Below are positions 36,501 through 45,500 of a DNA stretch of 48,550 nucleotides, piece by piece; the stretch's first letter is position 1; each line of letters begins with the position of its first letter. The notes under the pieces were generated by a model. The model saw nothing but the letters and a program-made list of their open reading frames with translations. It did not search any database and was not told the origin of the DNA. The stretch spans positions 1 through 48,550 of the forward strand of contig JBMNOM010000001.1 in assembly GCA_050943075.1 (NCBI GenBank), read 5' to 3'. Source of the DNA: CAJKWP01 sp050943075. Lineage in GTDB: Bacteria; Bacillota; Clostridia; Christensenellales; UBA1242. A program made the translations under genes and the position numbers.

Positions 36501-39500
36501 ACTCGCCCATTTCATTAAGCAATTCTTCATAAGTTAAGTTTTCTGCAAATATTTTTTCACTTGTGAGGAATAAGCTTGAATGAGTTGTTAAGTTGATTTG
36601 GCTTGAATAATAGTTGTTTGAACCTTGTTCAGTGTTTGCTGCACTTAATGTTTTGTTTCCTGCAACAGCATCTAGCCAAACTTTTTCATTAATTCTGTTT
36701 GTGTAAAGTGTTGTTAAAATTTTATTGTTTTTAACAAGTGTATTGTTTGAAGATGTTCCAACAAGCCCACCAATATAACTTGATTTTGTTTCTGCCACGC
36801 TTGCTAGTGGTTGATAAATTAAGTTAATATCACCAAACGCAATGTTGCCTTCCAAAAGAACTTGTTTGGAATAAATTGTGCTTGAACTTGTTTCAACATT
36901 TGTTGGAACTTTAATTCTTCCAATTAATCCACCCGCATTAATTGAAGAATTGTCATGGCGAACAATGTCAAAAGAAGTGTTAACAATGTTTCCTGTTCTG
37001 TCTGTTGTTGTTCTGCCATCAATTGTTTTTAATGAATATGATGGTGTTAAATCGTTAACTTTAGCATCCAAAACATCAAGATAGCCAACCAATCCGCCAG
37101 CATCAACTTGTTTTGAATTTTCAATTTTAACAACTTGATTTGTGTTGTTTTTGAAAATGTTGGATTCATTTGATGAAGAATTAAGGCTTCCAATAATTCC
37201 ACCAAATCGAACAAAGGCTGAACCAGAATTTGTTGAATTGTTTGAAATTTTTGGGTTAAACAATTTTCCAACAAGGTTTGATGAAATTGTCACAGTGTTG
37301 TTTGCTTCGCCTGCAATACCACCAACATACAAATTGTTTTGGTTTGCTCTAATGTCAAATGAAGTTGGAATGCTTCTTAAATCATCACTTTCTTCACCCT
37401 TACCAACAACAACGTTATCAATTTTTAAAAGCCCTTTAACATTACCCACAACACCACCAATGTGAACATTTGAGTAATTTTCAGTTTGAGTTGGCAATTG
37501 ATTTTGGAATGCAACTGATGGTTTGATGTTAAGTTTTGTGTTTTCTGTGAATGCTGTGTGCACATTGCCACCTGCAAAACCAAACAAACCACCAATGCTT
37601 GCACTGCTTGCAGCATTGTTGTCCCCTGCCTTAAATTTGGCAGCAAAATCAAAGCTTACTGTTGTGGCAACTTCTTTTGCTGGCTCAAGCAACATAATTG
37701 AAGCATTGCCAACAAAACCTGCCAAACCACCTGCTTTAAGTGTGTAATAATCGCTTTCTAAACTACTTCCAGTTAAAGAGATGAAGAGGTTTTGAATGAT
37801 TGCTGCTGGGCCACGATTTGTAAAGCCCAAAGTGTCTCTTGAAAACTCAACGCTTCCTTGAACAACCGCACCAATTATTCCACCAACATTAATGTTTTTA
37901 ACAATTGAAACTGATGGATCATTTGCTGTGATTGAAGAGCCATCAATGTTAATTCCGTTTCTATTATTAACATTAATTTTAATGTTTTTGAATGTTGTTT
38001 TAATGTCACTTGTTGCTTTTGCAGTGATTAAACCCGCATAGAAGTTTGCATCTTTATTTACTGCTTGGCTTGTCACATATTGCATCATAATTTTCTTTGT
38101 TGTTGTGTAATTTACTTCAAGGTTTTCAAACGTTGAGTTAATTGCATGCCCAACAAGCAATGCCGCATTGCGAGATTCTGTGACAATTCTTGAGTTGTTA
38201 ATTATAATATTTTTGAAAATTGCAACGCTTGATTGTTCCACCAAAAGTGCCGAGCCTTTCATAATGTCAATATCATTGTGATAGCCTGAATCTTGAATTA
38301 CAAAATCGCTGAACACAGCACCATTTGTTGCAATCCCAATTAATGCTTCTTTAAGAGCATAACCACTAAAGCCATATTCTGGAACTGGTTTTCCTACAAG
38401 TTCTTCATTTTCTGGTGTATAGCCTTTCAAAACACCACTAAATGATTGAATTTGTTTAAATGTTTCATCAGTTAAACTGCTTAAATCAATAATTTTATTT
38501 TGAGAATCTGGCCCGCCTGCAATGATGATGAATGTTTTGTCTGGATAAGTTGCCATTAATGCAAAATCTGCAGCTGTTCTAATGTAGATGATTGAAGATG
38601 AAACTGTGAACACAATGCTTGGCAACAAGTTGCCTGTTTTTCTTTCCCAGTTGTTTTCATCCCAGTCATTATTTCTGAAAATGATGTCCATTTGAACAGC
38701 GTCAACTGCAACATCTCTAATTTCGTTTAATGGAACAACCTTGTCTGTGATTGTTTTTGGATCATTTTGAGTTCCGCCAATGATAGATTTTTGCAAATAA
38801 TAGTTTTCATTTGCTTTGATGAAATAATTTGTTGTGTAAATTTTTGGCGTTAACAATCCATTGTATGTTTCAGGAATCATGAAGAGATCTGAAATGAGTG
38901 AATTTGGTGAGTCACTTGTTCTTGCAACTGAATGAGCTGAATAATTTATTGAAGCAATGAATTGTTTTGCTTTTGTGTCGTATGTGTATGCATACAAGTC
39001 GTAAATGTCTTTTGTTTCAATTTTGTTGTTTGCACCCAAAATTGTTGGTTGTGTTTTGTTTAAATATGTAATTGTATTAAGACCATCAATAATTATGAAC
39101 ACCTCTTCATAATCATTAAATGTGCTTGGTGCAACAAATTCAACAAAACCAAATGCACCACCTGCACCAGCTGCAAACTCTTCTTGCACACCCACAATTT
39201 TTTCTTTTGATGAAGCAGATTTCAAATCGCCAAAGTGGTAAAGTTCTTGAATTAAAACTGTGCCAATTGGTTTAAGATTTCTGTATTCTGTGTCAACTTT
39301 AAAGTCGCCAATTGCGCCAATAAGTCCGCCAACAAAACGAGCGTTTGTGCCAATTACGTTAACTTTTGCATAGGAATTTGAAAGTTCACCAGAGAACACT
39401 TGACCAACAAGCCCACCCACGAAAAGTGGCTCGTAGTCTGCATTTGCTTCAATGAATAATGTTTCATTTCCTCTTGTGAATGTCAAGTTTGTGTTGTAGT

Positions 39501-42500
39501 AGTTTGCAATGTTGTTTTCAATTGTTTTTTGCAACACTGCTGTGTGTTCAATTTTGGATTGTGTTAAATTGCCAAACAATTCGCCCACAAGTCCGCCCGC
39601 TGCATATTTATATGAAATGATTTTTTGAGTTGCGGTTTGTGTGTTTGCAACAACTTCATACGATAAATCACGCAAGAAAGTGTTAAGCCCAGAATAGCCC
39701 AAAACACCACCAACAGTTGCTGCTCTTATTTGATTCATGCCAAACACTTTAAGGTTTGCAGAAGCTGAATAAGACATCACTCTGTCTTTAAAGTAGAATT
39801 TTTGTCCAAGTTTGTCTTCTGTGAAAATGTCAACAACACCAGCAATGCCACCAGCATAGCTTAATGTTTGGTTATTCATTAACGCAAGGTTTTCTTTTCT
39901 TATATATGTTTGTCTTTCAAACGAGGTTTTGTTAAAGAAGTCTGCTGTCACAGAAACATTTGTTGTGGTTAAACTGATGATTTCTGAATTACCTGTCACC
40001 AACCCCACAATTCCGCCCACAATGTTTTGTCCTAAAACAAGCGCAGTTTGTGAGTTGTTTTGTGCAAAGAGATTGATGTTTACAATTTTGGAATTATTAA
40101 TTGCACCAGCAACTGCACCAACGTGTGTTATGTTTGAAGCATTAATTCCAAGCAAACCAATGTTCAAGTTTTTAATGATGGAGTTCTTTTCAAGATATGC
40201 AAACATACCATAGAATTTTTGAGTGTTATTCACACTTGAAACAAGTTCTATGTTTGAAATTGTGAAGTTGTTTCCATCCACAATTGCTGCATTTGTTAAA
40301 CGCATTTCTGAAGATGACAATTTGTAATCTTCGCCTTGTGAAGAAGTTAAATCATAAAGATTAATGTTTGCAAGAATTCTGTAATTTCCAAACACTGCTT
40401 TTTGTTCAAGGTTGAAATATTGTTGAATTGGAGTTGATTTTGAAAGGCCAAATACATCGTTAAACTCTTTTGCATTTCTAATTAAAATTGGGTTTGAAGA
40501 TGAGCCATAAGCATAGCCATCTGCATAAACCAAGTTTGCATTTCCTTGTCCTTCAACATGTCTGCTTGAAATTGCAATGTCATTTGCACTAATCAAGTCA
40601 ATTCCTTTTGATGTTGTCATAAACCAAACACCATCTTTTGTGTTTGCATTTGCAAATGAGAAACCATAGAAAAGTTCTGTGTTTGTTAAACTGTCAACTC
40701 TTAAAGCACCTGAATCGTAAAGTTCTTCAGTGTCGCCACTTCCAGTTGTTGTGTTAAGTGGAGCGTAATAATAGCTGTTTGTAATTGTGCCTGTGTTAAG
40801 CAAGTTGGAGTGTGAGTCAACCCCTGTGAAACTCATTTGAGTTGACTTGCTGTTTTCAATCACGCTTGATGAAAATGTTCTTTGAATTAAACCTTGGTTG
40901 TTGTAAACAAAACCAGCGCTATAACTCCCCGCATTGCCCGCTCTATCTTTAATCATGATATTGCTGTAGCTGTCGGAAATTTCCCCAGTGTTTAAGAACA
41001 CAAAACCAGCACCAACACTTGAAGTTGAAATGCCTGAACCTGTTGTTCTAATTTCGTTTGGATATCTTGTGTTGTAAGCACCTTTTGAATATGAAAGGCT
41101 TATTTTACCAGTGTTTGTGCCTGCAAAACCAGCTGTTGTTGTTTGACGTCCAACTGTTGTTGCATTTTGAATTTCAATGTTGTTTGTGAACGAGCTTGCA
41201 ATAAAGCCAGAGTTTGTTCCAACAAAACCATTGATGTTTCCTTGTGCTGAAAGTGTGAAAATTTGAAGTGGGTTTGTAATTGTTTGCAAGTATGAGTTTT
41301 GAACAACTTTAAACTCTGTTCCGCCCACGCGTGAGTTTGTGATATAACCCGAGCCATTGTTGTTTAAAACAAAGCCTGCAATATTGCTTGTCACATTGCT
41401 TGGAATGCTTGTGCCAGTTGTTCCTGTGGCATAAAGCACATAAATTCCTGGTGTTGGGTTTGCAACATTTGGCATTAAGTTGTTCATCTTGTAAGCCAAA
41501 ACATGAGAATTTGTGATTATACCATTGTTTTCAATGGCAAAGCCCGCAATGTTAATTGTTTTAAATTTTGCTGTGTTAATTGTTATTGTGTTTAAATGGT
41601 AATAGTTAACAATAACGTTTTTAATTGTTGTTGAAGATGTGACATTTCTGAAAAGTGCAAGCGATAAACTTGAAACTTCTTGTTCTTCCATTAAATCAAA
41701 ACTCATAATTGAAATAACTTTATTATTTCCGTCAAAGCTTTTAATTTTTGAAGTGTCAAATGGAACATAATTGTAAAGTTCAATATTTTCCATCAAAATG
41801 TAGTCTTGTGAAACATCTTGGTTTTGAATGTCCAAAAATTCTTGTGCTGTGTGAATTTGAGTTGGATTATCTTCATCTGTGTATGCTGTCACATTAATTG
41901 TGAAGTCATAAGTAAATTCTCTCACCATTCCATCTGGTGTTTTATATGTGAACAACAAGCGCATTTTTTGTTGCCCTGTTCTTGCACCAATCACACTTAA
42001 TGTGTTTGGAGCACTTGCACCTTCTGACACAGAAGAAGCAGGGGTTGAAGCGCCATCATCAATAAAGTCAAAGTCCACAATTCCTGATTTAATCACTTGT
42101 CCGTTTGCAGAAAGCACTTTTGTTGTTGAGCCATTTGCATTAACGTAATACAAATTGTTTAAGAAGTTTTTGTAAACGTATGAATTTGTGTCGCCTTCAT
42201 GATAGTTCAAAATGTAAGGCAAAGTTGAATTTGCTGGTTCAACATTATACAAGTAATTATATTTTCTAAATTTTTCAACTTGTGCTCTTAAAGCGCTAAC
42301 AGCCTCATTAAATTCTGGCATTGTTGCGCTGTAATCTCGCCACTCTGTTGTGTCAAAATCAAATTCAAGCAATTTTGAAATGCCAATGTAAATATTCAAA
42401 ACATTTGTGTTAAATGAATCTGTTTTTAATCTAAAGCTTTCTTTGTCAATTAAGAAGTCCACAACTGTCACTTTAACTTCACTTGTTGCAACTTCTTGCA

Positions 42501-45500
42501 CGTTTCCAATTTCGCGTTTAACTTTTGCAACAACTCTAAATGTTGGTGAAGTTGCACTGATGAATCTTGCAAGTTCTGAAACATAAAGTGAAATTGTGTA
42601 TGTTTTTGTGTTAAGCGCATTGTCAACAGTTTCTGTCACACCGCCAAATTCAATTCCAGTGATGATTGCACCGCTGTCGCCATCGTTTGGAGAAATGGTC
42701 AAGCTGTCCAAAGTTTGGTCGGCTGCAACTTTAACTTCCAATGTTGCTGAAGTTCCACGAGCCACAACTTCGCTTTCTTTTCCATTAATTTTAATTTCTG
42801 CACTTTGTAATGCTTGAGTTGAAAGAATGTAGTTTGTGCTGAACAATTCTTCTTTGTTTGAGTCATACGCCTTAATTGTAATTGTGAAAACAACGTCTTT
42901 TTTTACATTTTGTGGAATACTTGCAAAAATGTAAAGATTTGCCAAGTTGCTTTGTGCTATTTGTTCCATTGCTTGCAAGCTTGATTTTGAAATTGCAATT
43001 CCATTTTCAACCGCTCTAAAGCCAGTTGTTGCCTTGAAGAATTTTGCATTTTCAAATTTCATTAAATCCAAAAGAACGCTGTTGCCATCAACAACATCGC
43101 TTGTAATTTCAAGGCTGTCATAGTAAGCATAGGCTGGGAAAAGATCAATGCTTAAAAGCGCTGATTTTCCAGGAGTGATTAAGTTTGTTGGTTCTGATTT
43201 GAAAACATAACCTTCAGTCATGTAAAAGTAGTTAAATTCTCTGCTTCTAACTCCAACAAATTCAATAACTTGAGAGTCAATTTCAACATTAAACACGCCA
43301 AACACGTTTGGATGTTCCACTGGTGAAATTTCAAATGACAATTTTAATCCATTGAAGTTATAGTCTTTAAATTCGTCTGCAATTTCAAGTTTTAAGGTGT
43401 AGAAGTTTCTTGTTTTGTCACCTTCAGTTGTTTGTCTAACAAGGTTTAAAACAAGTTGTTTGCTGTCGCCAACAAACATTTCTTCATAAGCGTATGTTCT
43501 GCCTCTAAAAGTGAATGTCAATGAAGATGTTTGGTCAAAAACTTTAACGTCAAGAAGTTCGTTTGGTGCGTCTGTTAGCACTTCAACATTAACTGTGATG
43601 ACATCTTTTGGTTGAATTCTAACAATGTCTTTAATGTTTGTTTCAATGCTGAAAGCACCAGTGTATGTTTTAATTGAGAATGATTTAATTAATTTTGAGA
43701 ACAAAATGTAATTGTATGTTTCATTTGCATCCAAAATAAGTGGATATGCCCTGAAATTAACCAAACCATCAATTTTTGATGTATCAATTGAGAATATGCT
43801 TGAATTTGTTGAAGAAACAATGTCTTCAGCACTATTAATTGGCTCGAGCACAATTTTCAAATTGTTGTTTTGTTTAAATTCAATTAATCTGTCTGTCACA
43901 ACTCTTGTCACAGAAACATCGGTTGAAATAACTTGTGTTGTGCCTTTTTTAACAGTGATTTGTGGGTTTAAACCAAGCGCTTCGCCATTATAAAGAAGTC
44001 CAACTTCATTAATTTTGTGAATAATGTAAACTTGAACTGTCTTTCTAGCAGAAAAGTCATATTTTAAGAACACATCAAGTGTCAATTCACCTGTTTTTAA
44101 CATTTCCAATGAGTTTGAATTAACAGATGCCGAGTTTGAACCATTTGCAATTTTAACTTTAATGTTTTTACTGCTTGTTCCAAAAAGAGTTTGGAAACCA
44201 AGTGTGTTCCATGCTTTAATTTGCGCGCTTTCTGCTGTTGTTAAACCAACTGAACTTAAAGGCTCATACATGAAGAAAATTGCGTTTAATTTGTTTTCTG
44301 AAACAAGCACATTTTCTGAATTAATGAAGCCCAAGTCGTAAATAATTTGTGAATCAACTTCGTCGTTTTTAATTTCTTTTAAGTAAGGATATCCGCCATT
44401 ATTTTCAAAACCAATTGCCCATGGTGAACTTGTTGAAATGACAACACCTCTGTCAGAATAAAACCTAATAACAGTTTGTCTGTCTGCGTTAAAGAGAGAT
44501 AAACCATTTGAATAATATTGTTTGTTATCGTTGATAAACGAGTAAATTTCTGAATTTGCTTGGTCTGGAAGGTATGTTAAAATGTATGAATTTTTAATAT
44601 TTAAACTTAAAGTGCCAGTGTAAGCAAGCACACTTCCATTATATTGTGAAACAAGTAAAACACTTGCTAAAGCGTTAATGCCATTAATTCTTGCAAACAC
44701 TTTTTCAAACCTTGCGTTTGACAATGCGTTGTATGCAATTGCACCCACAGCCACGCCACTTAAGGCAGTTTTGTTGTGATATGAATATACATAAGAGTTT
44801 AAAATTACGCCACTTGTCACAGCACTAATTCCACCAACAATTGAGTTGCTTGTTAAAATTCCGCCATAAACTTCGTTGTCTGTGTTGTCGTTTTCATATC
44901 TGTAAAACTCAACCGCTGCGCCATTAATTTCACCATTGTTGTATGCTGCAATTCCGCCAACAAAACCTGTGCTTGCGTTAATTAAACCAAAGAAAGCACT
45001 GTTTAAAATTTTGCCTGTTGCGTTGTTTGTGCCAACAAGCCCGCCAATTGTTTCTCCGCCGCTAATCATTTGAATTTTGCTTGGAGCATATTTTCCACCT
45101 TTAAGGAAGGTGTCAACTATCACCCCTGTGATTGTTCCGCTGTTTGTAAGCGCAACAAAACCGCCATTAGCAACTTCAATTTCACCAACAATAATCAAGT
45201 CTTTAACAATTGCATTTTGTGAAAGAGAAGCAAAAAGTGTTGTTTTTAATGGAGTTAAATTGTTGTTTGTGAAGTTTATAACATGTTTTTCTGTTGTGCC
45301 TTCTTCTTTTCCATAAAGCCCACCGCTGAAATCTTTTGCTTCCCAGTTTGCTGGAACAACAACGTCATTTTTCAAGGTGTAGTGTGCAGTGAAATCTTCA
45401 ATTTCTTCCAAAGATTCAATTCTAAATGATGTGCTTTGGCTTTTTCCATCTGCCACAATTATTTTGAATGTTTTATAAACTTTGTTGTCTTGAATGATTT